From the NCBI GenBank assembly GCA_020160935.1, contig JAIUPL010000002.1, positions 186,001-250,000 of the forward strand: a stretch of 64,000 nt of DNA. The letters run 5' to 3'. Position 1 is the stretch's first letter, and each line of letters opens with the position of its first letter. The position numbers and the translations under genes were made by a program. Source of the stretch: Bacteroidota bacterium (lineage in GTDB: Bacteria > Bacteroidota > Bacteroidia > Chitinophagales > Saprospiraceae). Shown here one piece after another: positions 32,306 to 39,875 of this stretch. The notes beneath the pieces are model-generated. The model was not told where the DNA came from. It ran no database searches and saw nothing but the letters and a program-made list of their open reading frames with translations.

Positions 32306-33202
32306 ATGCAAGTATCCTGGCAAGGCGTTTATCCTGCACTTACCACTCCTTTTACTGCCGACGACCGCATCGACTTCGCGGCGTTTGAGCAAAACCTGAA
32401 AGCGCAACTCGATGCCGGGGTCGATGGCGTCATCCTCGGCGGCACGCTCGGTGAGGCCAGCAGCCTGCTCAATGAAGAAAAATACGATCTCGTTCGATTC
32501 ACCGTCGATCGTGTAGAAGGCCGTGTTCCGGTGGTGATGAACATTGCCGAACAAACCACCCGCGCCGCCGTGGCGGCCGCTCAGGCGGCACACATCTTTG
32601 GCGCATCGGGCCTCATGTTGCTGCCCCCCATGCGCTACAAGGCCGATGACCGCGAAACCCTGGAATATTTCAGGGCCGTGGCAGAATCGAGTTCTTTGCC
32701 GATTATGATTTACAACAACCCGGTGGATTATAAAATCCTCGTGACGCTCGATATGTTCGACGCCATGACGGAATGGCCCACCATACAGGCAGTGAAAGAG
32801 AGCACCCACGATGTGAGCAATGTAACCCGCATGATCAACCGTTTTGGGCAGCGTTTCAAAATCCTCTGCGGCGTGGATACCCTCGCACTGGAAAGCCTGT
32901 TTATGGGCGCCGACGGCTGGGTGGCAGGCCTGGTGGATGCTTTCCCAAAAGAAACAGTCGCCATTTACCGGCACGCCAAAGCCGGCCGTCATGCCGAAGC
33001 GCTGGCGATCTACCGCTGGTTTTTGCCATTACTCGAACTCGATATTCATCCGAAACTGGTGCAATATATTAAACTGGCGCAGGTAGCCACCGAACTGGGT
33101 TCCGCACACGTGCGTGCACCCCGGCTACCGCTGGAAGGGGAAGAATATGCAACGGTGTGGGCGACGATCCAGGAGGCGCTGGCAAAACGACCGAAATTGT
33201 AA
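32306..33202 (+). CDS. Dihydrodipicolinate synthase/N-acetylneuraminate lyase family protein
   Basis: This is a 298-residue class I aldolase of the DapA/NanA superfamily. Visible motifs: GVYPALTTPFTADDRID at the N-terminus, GGTLGEASSL (46-55; DapA proper has GTTGES), Tyr136 in MIYNNPVDY, and the Schiff-base Lys164 in QAVKEST. The change from GTTGE to GTLGE, and its place behind two amino-acid transporters, argue against true DapA and for a catabolic aldolase or deaminase (inference). It is 32 bases after the MetS-like gene, probably in the same operon. Confidence 0.85.
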   Translation: MQVSWQGVYPALTTPFTADDRIDFAAFEQNLKAQLDAGVDGVILGGTLGEASSLLNEEKYDLVRFTVDRVEGRVPVVMNIAEQTTRAAVAAAQAAHIFGASGLMLLPPMRYKADDRETLEYFRAVAESSSLPIMIYNNPVDYKILVTLDMFDAMTEWPTIQAVKESTHDVSNVTRMINRFGQRFKILCGVDTLALESLFMGADGWVAGLVDAFPKETVAIYRHAKAGRHAEALAIYRWFLPLLELDIHPKLVQYIKLAQVATELGSAHVRAPRLPLEGEEYATVWATIQEALAKRPKL

Positions 33203-33215
33203 ACAACCAGGAGTC

Positions 33216-33332
33216 TTTGTCTACTCTACGCCTTGTGTCCTTTGTGAAACCTTGGTGAACTTGGTGGTTAAATTTTTTTACCACGAAGTTCACCAAGGTT
33301 TCACAAAGGACACAAGGCGTAGAGTAGACAAA
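33216..33332. repeat. Long inverted repeat 11 (CCTTTGTGAAACCTTGGTG arms)
   Basis: The outermost 45 bases or so of the two arms (from 33216 and up to 33332) are exact complements; the innermost part is imperfect and there is almost no loop. From outside in: TTTGTCT, the hinge ACTCTACG (33223-33230; complement 33318-33325), then CTTGTGTCCTTTGTG and AACCTTGGTGAACTT. It lies between co-directional genes (aldolase and TfoX-like). Confidence 0.95.
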
Positions 33333-33341
33333 TATTTTTTG

Positions 33342-33349
33342 TATTTTTG
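33342..33349 (+). promoter_or_regulatory. Bacteroidota -7 box (TATTTTTG) for the TfoX-like gene
   Basis: TATTTTTG matches TAnnTTTG 52 bases before the ATG. It lies 10 bases after inverted repeat 11, so the -33 region is in the repeat arm. Confidence 0.5.
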
Positions 33350-33401
33350 ATCCCGCAGCAGGTGATTTGCACACAAGTCACATTCATTTCCTTCTATTAT
33401 C

Positions 33402-33755
33402 ATGACTGAAAATCACATCACTGCGCAGCGCATCGCCGATATTCTCACAGTAAAAAATGTTGCCCACGATCAAAAGCGCATGTTCGGCGGCGACTGTTTT
33501 ATGGTGGATGACAAAATGCTCATCGGCACCTACAAAGGCGGCCTGATGGCGCGCGTCGACCCTGCTGATGAAAGTACCTTCACCAACAGAAACGGCGTGG
33601 AAGCCATGATTCACGGCGGCCGACCCATGCCGGGGTATCTGTTCATCGACCCGGTGGCCTACGAAAGCGACGCAGACCTCCAATTCTGGGTTGAAAAATG
33701 CCTGGAATTCAATCCGAAAGCAAAAGCCAGCGGAAAGAAAAAAACGGCGAAGTAG
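33402..33755 (+). CDS. TfoX N-terminal domain protein
   Basis: This 117-residue protein has the TfoX_N fold: KRMFGGDCFMVDDKMLIGTYKGGLMARVDP, followed by GRPMPGYLFIDP and FWVEKCLEF, and a lysine-rich tail (KASGKKKTAK). TfoX/Sxy regulates competence in Haemophilus and Vibrio, but the stand-alone N-terminal domain in Bacteroidota has no proven role. There is no C-terminal TfoX domain. Confidence 0.88.
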   Translation: MTENHITAQRIADILTVKNVAHDQKRMFGGDCFMVDDKMLIGTYKGGLMARVDPADESTFTNRNGVEAMIHGGRPMPGYLFIDPVAYESDADLQFWVEKCLEFNPKAKASGKKKTAK

Positions 33756-33761
33756 TTTTTT

Positions 33762-33971
33762 CTACTCCCGCACATACCCGTTAAAAACGCTTGCCTTCGA
33801 ATTGAATGGATTCCCGGACGAACGGCGAAACGTCACCACCTGACCGATGTGCCAGAGCGCATCGGCGATCGGGCCGTTGAGCATATTCCAGAACGGAAAC
33901 TCGGAGCGTTTTTCACCATTTTGAAATACAATTTCTGAATCGGCGAGGCGTGTGCCCGGCTGCCGCAGCAA
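33762..33971 (-). pseudogene. C-terminal remnant of a DinB-like protein
   Basis: The 69-codon frame reads EFPFWNMLNGPIADALWHIGQVVTFRRSSGNPFNSKASVFNGY, which looks like the last third of a DinB-fold protein. It keeps the third metal-ligand helix (W-H-I-G-Q) but lacks the N-terminal two thirds of a normal 150-200 residue protein. Nothing upstream restores the family in any frame: the GH172 stop codon is only 9 bases away. I read this as a gene truncated by a deletion or rearrangement. Confidence 0.5.
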
Positions 33972-33980
33972 ATCGGACGT

Positions 33981-35168
33981 CTAACGCATTTTGGCTGTAC
34001 GCAAAGCAAGCGGCGCCAGTGCGGGCAAGCCGTTTTCCGGCCGGTCGAGGTAAAAATACGCAGTAGCGCAGTAGTCCTCCGAACGGTAAAAATTGACCCA
34101 TCCGTCGGGAAAATCCGCGTCTTGCAAGGCCGGGTGTTTGCCTTGCAGCAATTTGATGCATCCGGCTTTTACGTTGACGGTTACGGGAATAAGCGCGGTG
34201 CCTGCATCCACCATTTTGCGCACCTCATCGCGCATGTACCCGCCCAACACCTGAATGGTGGCGCGCATTTCCTTGCTAAAATACAGCGGGTCGTCGAGGT
34301 GAAAGCGATACAACGACCAATATCCCGTGCTGTCGTCGGCTACCGGGCAGCCTTGCGTGCGCTGGATGAATTTTCCAAGCCCCCAGCCCGAACCCACATA
34401 ATCTTCCGAGCCGGTACCAACGATGGTCGGGAGTTCGCCGTCGCCATCGGTGTACATTTTCACTTCCCCTTCGCCCCACCAACTTTGGCCGTATTCGGGT
34501 GCTGTGATGAGCCCGAAATTGACGCCCAGCAAGCGCCCGCGGCCCGTCACTTTGGGCAGCAAGTCAAAATCCTTGCCCAGTTCGGTTTTCAATTCACGCC
34601 GCCAATGGCAATGGAAGTATAGCGCATCGGCAGGTAAAACGTCTGTCCGTTCAAAGTCGACATCATAAAAAAACAGGTCGAGCCGCCGATCGGATTCGTT
34701 GGTGACGGTAATGCGCGCACCTTTCCGAAAGGGCATGGGGATAAAACAGTTGAACGAACGCCCTTCCGGACTGGAAAACAGCGCGTTTTCGAAAGGTATG
34801 ATCCGCCCGTGCGAAATGCTGAAAAAATCGCCCATTGGAACGGATACCGCCGGCGTTCGGGCGCCATCCCAGTACATATCGATGCGGAGCGAACGCAGCA
34901 TCTCGGGCGAACGGTCGTTCACAGTCATCCAGATTCTGCGAATCGTGCCAGCGCCCTTAATATCGAGCAGGGTAGCGCTGGCGCCCGCTTCAATGGGTTC
35001 GAAAGCATGGCCTTTGGCGCGCTGATTTTCGGTGCCGCCTGCGCCTTCGGCCGCTTTCGGGTTTTCGAAAGTAGCCCAGCGGGGGCGGGTGTTTTGCCAC
35101 TGATACAGTTCCTGTGCAGGTAGAGCCAGGCAAGAAAGAAGAAAGGAGAGCAGAAAAAAGCGTTTCAT
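33981..35168 (-). CDS. Secreted GH172 (DUF2961) glycoside hydrolase
   Basis: The 395-residue product has a signal peptide (FFLLSFLLSCLALPAQ). The DUF2961/GH172 pattern is clear: GASATLLDIKGAGTIRRIWMT, RIDMYWDGARTPAVSVPMGDFF, SFNCFIPMPFRKGARITV, and GTGSEDYVGSGWG, followed by GYWSLYRFHLDDPLYF. GH172 enzymes act on fructofuranosides or arabinofuranosides (family knowledge). It would act in the periplasm or outside. The C-terminus (RTAKMR) abuts the DinB remnant, so the last residues might be affected by the same rearrangement. Confidence 0.88.
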   Translation of the reverse strand: MKRFFLLSFLLSCLALPAQELYQWQNTRPRWATFENPKAAEGAGGTENQRAKGHAFEPIEAGASATLLDIKGAGTIRRIWMTVNDRSPEMLRSLRIDMYWDGARTPAVSVPMGDFFSISHGRIIPFENALFSSPEGRSFNCFIPMPFRKGARITVTNESDRRLDLFFYDVDFERTDVLPADALYFHCHWRRELKTELGKDFDLLPKVTGRGRLLGVNFGLITAPEYGQSWWGEGEVKMYTDGDGELPTIVGTGSEDYVGSGWGLGKFIQRTQGCPVADDSTGYWSLYRFHLDDPLYFSKEMRATIQVLGGYMRDEVRKMVDAGTALIPVTVNVKAGCIKLLQGKHPALQDADFPDGWVNFYRSEDYCATAYFYLDRPENGLPALAPLALRTAKMR

Positions 35169-35187
35169 AAAAAAATTGGAAAAACAG

Positions 35188-35298
35188 GTACACGCTACGC
35201 GTTGTGTCCTTTGTGAAACCTTGGTGAACTTGGTGGTTAAAATTTTTCACCACGAAGAACACCAAGGTTTCACAAAGGACACAACGCGTAGCGTGTAC
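35188..35298. repeat. Long inverted repeat 12 (same family as 11)
   Basis: The outermost 39 bases of the arms (from 35188 and up to 35298) are exact complements; the inner part is imperfect around a tight A/T centre. From outside in: GTACACGCTACG (a degenerate hinge), CGTTGTGTCC, TTTGTGAAACCTTGGTG. It lies between the GH172 start and the next co-directional gene, so it is upstream of GH172. Confidence 0.95.
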
Positions 35299-35397
35299 AA
35301 ATAGTAGGTTGGGCCATTAGGCTATAAAAAATCAGTTCAAATCAGTAAAAATCCGGTTCATCCGTTATCTCATCCTGTCGCGCCGGGTAAAAGACGT

Positions 35398-35703
35398 TTA
35401 TCCCAATTTCTCTCCTTTCATCAACCAAACAGCGCGGATCGACTGCTCTTTCAGGTGCAAAAACTGCTTGCGGGTTTCATCTTTCATAAAATCCAGAAAA
35501 TCGGATTCCGAAGGAAACGACACCACATGCGTTTCATACGGCAATTCCATCGTTCCTTCGATCAGGCTGTCCTGCGAATGCCGCATACGGAGTAGCAGAC
35601 TGCCCCGATAGCGACTTATCAAAGGAATCGCCACTGATTCGAATTGATCGAAAGTGTCTTCTTGCCCGGCTTGCAGGTAAATGAGTTGGGTAAGGTAAAT
35701 CAT
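35398..35703 (-). CDS. DUF1330-like small alpha/beta protein
   Basis: This 101-residue product starts MIYLTQLIYLQAGQEDTFDQFESVAIPLISRYRG and continues THVVSFPSESDFLDFMKDETRKQF, the pattern of dimeric ferredoxin-like (ABM/DUF1330) proteins. The function is unknown. Its start lies 11 bases after the stop of the frameshifted SDR gene, so the two probably share a transcript. Confidence 0.75.
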   Translation of the reverse strand: MIYLTQLIYLQAGQEDTFDQFESVAIPLISRYRGSLLLRMRHSQDSLIEGTMELPYETHVVSFPSESDFLDFMKDETRKQFLHLKEQSIRAVWLMKGEKLG

Positions 35704-35713
35704 ATAAATCTGT

Positions 35714-36447
35714 TTAGCGGCCGCCCAGAATGTCGATAAAGGAGCCGGAAGTGTAGGAAGCCTGGTCTGACAAAAGCCACAAAATAGCCTGCGCCACTTC
35801 TTCCGGTTTGCCCGCTCTGCCCATGGGCACGGAGGCTACTACCCGGTCGAGGCGGCCCGGCGCGTGAATTTCGGTGTCGATAAAACCGGGCCGAACGGCA
35901 TTCACCCGGATGCCTTCCTGCGCCACTTCTTTTGCAAGGCCCATGGTGAAGGTATCGATAGCGCCTTTGGAAGCAGCATAATCCACATATTCGAAGGGTG
36001 AACCCGATTTCGCCGCGCCCGACGACACGTTTACAATAGCGCCACCCGGGCCGCCATGCCGGGTCGACATGCGCCGCACGGCTTCCTGCGCGCACAACAT
36101 ACTCCCAATACATTTACCTGAAAAGTGTGCTGAATGCGCTCGGCACTGATGTCGATGAAAGGCGACAAGTCGCCGAGAATGCCTGCATTGTTTACCAGCG
36201 CTGTCAGGGTGCCGAACGCCCGATCGAATGTTTGGAACATGGCTTTCACCTCCTGTTCGTTCGACACATCGGCCTGGATGGCAATGGCCCTGCCTCCGCG
36301 TTGGTGGATGGTTTCCACGATTTGTTCGGCTGCCGCCTGCTGGTCGCGGTAATTGACGCCGACGGCATATCCTTTTTCAGCAGCCAGCAGTGCAGTAGCC
36401 GCGCCGATGCCGCGGCCGCCTCCGGTAATCAGTATTGTCTTGTCCAT
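35714..36447 (-). pseudogene. Short-chain dehydrogenase/reductase, frameshifted
   Basis: Two overlapping minus-strand frames together make one SDR of about 245 residues. The first part (from 36447) has ILITGGGRGIGAATALLA, the NADP-binding glycine motif, and LVNNAGILGD, reading to FQVNVLG near 36105. The second part (to 35714) continues MLCAQEAVRRM, IVNVSSGAAKSGSP, the catalytic YAASK, VRPGFIDTEI and a C-terminal GSFIDILGGR. The break is in a run of three G (36104-36106 on the complement), where four would restore one frame. It may be a real mutation or a sequencing error. Confidence 0.8.
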
Positions 36448-36454
36448 GTTCGAA

Positions 36455-36462
36455 CAAAAATA
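36455..36462 (-). promoter_or_regulatory. Bacteroidota -7 box (TATTTTTG) for the SDR gene
   Basis: The minus strand reads TATTTTTG 7 bases before the SDR ATG. It is back to back with the promoter box of the divergent kinase at 36490-36497. Confidence 0.5.
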
Positions 36463-36489
36463 AAGAAAACTGGAATCGCTTGAGAATGT

Positions 36490-36497
36490 TATATTTG
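36490..36497 (+). promoter_or_regulatory. Bacteroidota -7 box (TATATTTG) for the PAS kinase gene
   Basis: A full TAnnTTTG match, 58 bases before the ATG at 36556. Confidence 0.5.
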
Positions 36498-36555
36498 CTT
36501 GCCCTTAGCAAAATCCTGCACATTAGGATTTCCATTTCAAACCATCACCTTCCAT

Positions 36556-38259
36556 ATGCCAGTAAGGAATACCCGTCCAAATGTTCAATTCCTTTCAGGA
36601 GGAGGTGAAATGGGAGATTTGATTCAAAACAAGGATTGGAGCGCCACTCCGCTCGGACCACCGGATACATGGCCGCAAAGCCTGCGAACTACCCTGAGCA
36701 TCATCCTTAAATCCCGTTTCCCGCAGTTTTTGTGGTGGGGGCCACAGTTGATCTGTTTTTACAATGATGCCTATCGACCCAGTCTGGGCATCGACGGCAA
36801 GCACCCCGGCATCCTCGGCGAGCCCGCCGAAACAGCCTGGTCTGAAATCTGGCATATCATCAAACCCCTCATCCACCGTGTCATGTCGGAGGGCGCTTCT
36901 ACCTGGAGCGAAGACCAATTGATCCCGATTTTTCGCAACGGGAAGATGGAGGATGCTTACTGGACCTTTAGTTACAGCCCCGTCAACGACGAATCGGGCA
37001 AACCGGCCGGGGTGTTGGTTACGTGCAACGAAACGACTTCCAAAGTCTGCGACCGTCTGCGCCTCGAAAAAAGTGAGGAAAAACTCAAACTGGTAATCGA
37101 GGCCAGCGAACTGGGTACCTGGGAGTTGAATATAAAAACGGGCGCCGTGCAATACTCTGACCGATACCTGCAAATATTGGGATATCCGGATCGCGTGGAA
37201 CTGACGCACCAGCAAATTGTCCGGCACCTGCACCCCGAGGACTTGCCTGTACGGGAAGCCGCGTTTCGTAAATCGTTCGAAACAGGCGTGCTGCACTACG
37301 AATCGAGGGTGATCTGGAACGACCAAAGCATACACTGGATCGAAGGGCGTGGTAAGGTTTTTTTCGACGAACAAGGCAAACCCGACTGGATGGCCGGTAC
37401 TTTACGCGATATAACAGAGGAAAAACGATACCGCCAGGAGCAGAAAACTTTTACTGAACAACTCGAACTGCTGGTACAGGAACGCACCCACCTGCTGCAG
37501 GAATCCAATGAAAAACTGGAAAAATCTATCCTCGACCTGCAAAAAATGAACGCAGAACTCCAGTCTTTCGCCTATGTATCGAGCCACGATTTGCAGGAGC
37601 CGCTTCGAAAAATACAGGCGTTTGCTGGCCGTATCAAAGAAAAAGAAGAGCAAAACCTGTCGGAACTGGGTAGAGATTACCTGCAACGCATGCAGGACGC
37701 CGCCCGACGCATGCAAACGCTGATCGAGGATTTGCTGATGTACTCGCGTACCAATACAACCGAGCGCATTTTCAAAAAAGTGAAAGTGGCAACGCTGCTG
37801 GAGGAGGTGAAAAACGATTTCCGCGAAACACTGCAGGAAAAACAAGGTGTCATGGAAATCGGTGAGATGGGCGAACTCGAACTCATCCCTTTTCAATTCA
37901 GACAACTGTTACACAACCTCATCGGAAATGCAGTAAAATTTTCCAAACCCGAGGTGCCGCCCTTCATTTCAGTAACCGGCCGATTTGTGACGGGCAGCGA
38001 TGCCCATATTGCGGGACTTTCCTCTCGGAAAAATTACTTCCACTTCTGCATTTCCGATAATGGTATCGGATTTTCACCGCAATACAAAGAACGCATCTTC
38101 GAGGTGTTTCAAAGGCTGCACGGCCGCTCCGAATATCCAGGCACGGGCATCGGGCTGGCTATCGTCAAAAAGATTGTAGACAACCACAACGGCATCATCG
38201 AAGCCTCGGGTGAAGAAGGAGTGGGGGCACAGTTCGATATCTACATTCCGGTGAGATAA
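36556..38259 (+). CDS. Soluble PAS-domain sensor histidine kinase
   Basis: From the ATG at 36556 the product has 567 residues. An N-terminal sensor domain starts GEMGDLIQNKDWSATPLGPP and has LWWGPQLICFYNDAYRP (a PAS-like domain found before bacterial histidine kinases). A second PAS-PAC domain (about 175-300: GTWELNIKTGAVQYSDRYLQILGY, GTLRDITEEKRYRQE) follows, then a coiled linker, HisKA with SSHDLQEPLRKI (the phospho-acceptor His), and HATPase (NLIGNAVKFSKP, ISDNGIGFSPQY, GTGIGLAIVKKI). There are no membrane helices, so it senses something inside the cell. No response regulator is adjacent. Confidence 0.92.
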   Translation: MPVRNTRPNVQFLSGGGEMGDLIQNKDWSATPLGPPDTWPQSLRTTLSIILKSRFPQFLWWGPQLICFYNDAYRPSLGIDGKHPGILGEPAETAWSEIWHIIKPLIHRVMSEGASTWSEDQLIPIFRNGKMEDAYWTFSYSPVNDESGKPAGVLVTCNETTSKVCDRLRLEKSEEKLKLVIEASELGTWELNIKTGAVQYSDRYLQILGYPDRVELTHQQIVRHLHPEDLPVREAAFRKSFETGVLHYESRVIWNDQSIHWIEGRGKVFFDEQGKPDWMAGTLRDITEEKRYRQEQKTFTEQLELLVQERTHLLQESNEKLEKSILDLQKMNAELQSFAYVSSHDLQEPLRKIQAFAGRIKEKEEQNLSELGRDYLQRMQDAARRMQTLIEDLLMYSRTNTTERIFKKVKVATLLEEVKNDFRETLQEKQGVMEIGEMGELELIPFQFRQLLHNLIGNAVKFSKPEVPPFISVTGRFVTGSDAHIAGLSSRKNYFHFCISDNGIGFSPQYKERIFEVFQRLHGRSEYPGTGIGLAIVKKIVDNHNGIIEASGEEGVGAQFDIYIPVR

Positions 38260-38334
38260 GGGGCCATTTTTTCACACTTTCCCGCAGGCATACGGTTTTT
38301 AGAAGCCTTCTATCTTCTATAAAACTGCATTGCC

Positions 38335-38763
38335 ATGAAAAAGAAAGATCTGTTCAAAAATATGCCCTACATGTCTCCCCTTACCAACCGTATGGAGGCA
38401 TCGAAACAGAAGGGTTTTACCGAAAATTTTGAAGTAGTTTCGGCTACCACCCTTAAAAACCACGAAACCGGGAAAGAATACGGCGCCAGAGACCTGACCA
38501 TCGTCAACCACTACCGTTTTGAAGGCATGTCGGATCCGGGCGACAACAATATCCTCTATGAAATCAGCGCCTCTGATGGCGTACAGGGCATCTTGGTCAC
38601 GCCGTATGGTTCCGATTGCCCGGCGCATGTGGCCGACTTTGTAGCCAATATTCCCCAGATTGAAAAACAGCATGGCGGCACGTCGCCCGATACGCGCCAT
38701 GCGCAAACGCCTACCGAGACTTCACACGCGCAGATACTCGTGGAAGAAAAGGGGCAGTCCTGA
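38335..38763 (+). CDS. Small conserved Bacteroidota protein of unknown function
   Basis: The 142-residue product has a core (about 25-100) with EYGARDLTIVNHYRFEGMSDPGDNNILYEISASDGVQGILVTPYG, a pattern I recall from small Bacteroidota proteins sometimes auto-annotated as phosphoribosylpyrophosphate synthetase, without good reason. The tail (from about 108) is rich in Thr, His and Ala with a repeated T-x-H-A-Q motif. There is no signal peptide. Confidence 0.75.
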   Translation: MKKKDLFKNMPYMSPLTNRMEASKQKGFTENFEVVSATTLKNHETGKEYGARDLTIVNHYRFEGMSDPGDNNILYEISASDGVQGILVTPYGSDCPAHVADFVANIPQIEKQHGGTSPDTRHAQTPTETSHAQILVEEKGQS

Positions 38764-38834
38764 CCTGATACCCCCGGATTTTTAAAAAGAAAACAGGTGT
38801 TCGCCCTGCGAATACCCAAAGCGGAAGTGAGCCA

Positions 38835-38950
38835 TCGGCGTACGCTACGCATGGTGCCCTTTGTGAAACCTTGGTGTCCTTTGTGGTAAAAAATTTAACC
38901 ACAACGAACACCAAGGTTTCACAAAGGGCACTATGCGTAGTGTACGCCGA
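38835..38950. repeat. Long inverted repeat 13 (same family as 11 and 12)
   Basis: Arms 38835-38891 and 38893-38950 pair with a few mismatches. From outside in: TCGGCGTACGCTACGCAT (degenerate hinge CGCTACG), GTGCCCTTTGTG, AACCTTGGTGT, TTGTGGT. It is about 70 bases after the gene at 38335-38763. It is the last such element in the window. Confidence 0.94.
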
Positions 38951-39485
38951 TAATATTTTTCAGAATAGATTTTCCTACCCTGTTCACGGCTTTACATAAA
39001 AAGACATACAAGATAAAAAACATCCTCGCAAATACCCTATTTGTGTTAATAACAAGGTCTGATCCGAAAAAAAATTGGGCTTTCAGGAGAAAAAAACTAC
39101 ATTGTCCAACGTTTCTTTCTAATCCGCCCAACAATATGTGTCGCAACCTTGTGCTGTACGTTCTCAGAAACGCCAATGTGTTGAAATTCAATTGTTTGAC
39201 TGCTGCAATTTAATCCGTACGGGAAAGATTTTAGACAGGTTTTGTTTTAACAGCCTTTTCCAGAAAGCAGCGAAAACCGATGAACAGTCATGATGCCCAA
39301 GTACCACCCGAATGAACGATCTGTAAGCGAAAAGCGCCCTGCTTTTCTGCCCCGCCCGCCGCTGCTGCAACAGCATGCCTGTTGTGTTCAACTGCCCGAT
39401 TATTAATTGTACCTGAATCGCCATTGCTGCCACTTGCAATGGAGCGCTCACCCTGTACTGCTACTTGCTAAAACCCACTTTCCTG
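38951..39485. other. AT-rich intergenic stretch before the giant-protein region
   Basis: About 530 bases. Two minus-strand frames (38931-39191 and 39188-39451) are open but have no recognisable sequence and an unusual composition. I see no tRNA, repeat or clear promoter. It marks the border between the repeat-rich left part and the repeat-free right part. Confidence 0.45.
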
Positions 39486-39863
39486 ATGCGAAGGAAACTG
39501 CTTTCGGCTTACCTGCCTCTGTGGTGCCTGCTATGCGGACTACCGGTTTTTTCCAACTTTAAATGCCATCCTGCTATGGAAAAAGATTTTTGTCAGGCAC
39601 TGATCGATGATGATCGGAAAGCATTACAGCCTGTAGTGAATGCTTTTTTGTCCACCATCAACCCTCGGGAAAATTACGCGGCGAATATGGACAAAGTAAA
39701 AGCCTGGGTGGCGTCTCATGACTGTATTGAAAAGGTCGAAATCTCTACTGAATTGCTTGATACTGATCCCCCTGTACAGCAATTGAAGGTAACATACGCT
39801 GGAAAAAACAACACCATTGGAATCGTACTTCGTCAGGAGGCATGGGCATTTAATATCAAATAA
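39486..39863 (+). CDS. Small secreted protein of unknown function
   Basis: From the ATG at 39486 the product has 125 residues with a signal peptide (RRKLLSAYLPLWCLLCGLPVFS). The mature part is short: MEKDFCQALIDDDRKALQPVVNAFLSTI, then VKAWVASHDCIEKVEISTELLDTDPPVQQLKVTY. It has three cysteines, one near the mature start. I do not recognise the family. It lies 12 bases before the protease gene on the same strand, so it is probably the first gene of the large operon. Confidence 0.65.
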   Translation: MRRKLLSAYLPLWCLLCGLPVFSNFKCHPAMEKDFCQALIDDDRKALQPVVNAFLSTINPRENYAANMDKVKAWVASHDCIEKVEISTELLDTDPPVQQLKVTYAGKNNTIGIVLRQEAWAFNIK

Positions 39864-39875
39864 AAATCCTAGGAC

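Noticed and set aside
32306-33202. Assignment of the aldolase as DapA of lysine synthesis
   Set aside because: The GTTGE motif is GTLGE, and the gene follows amino-acid transporters; only the superfamily is safe.
2591-38950. All palindromes explained as ordinary intrinsic terminators
   Set aside because: Some lie between divergent genes or within operons, arms are far longer than terminator stems, they lack T-runs, and real terminators with T-runs are found elsewhere (13454-13493, 18144-18172, 61731-61763).
38931-39451. Two minus-strand frames (87 codons each) upstream of the small secreted protein
   Set aside because: One overlaps inverted repeat 13; neither has a domain, and their amino-acid composition is unusual.
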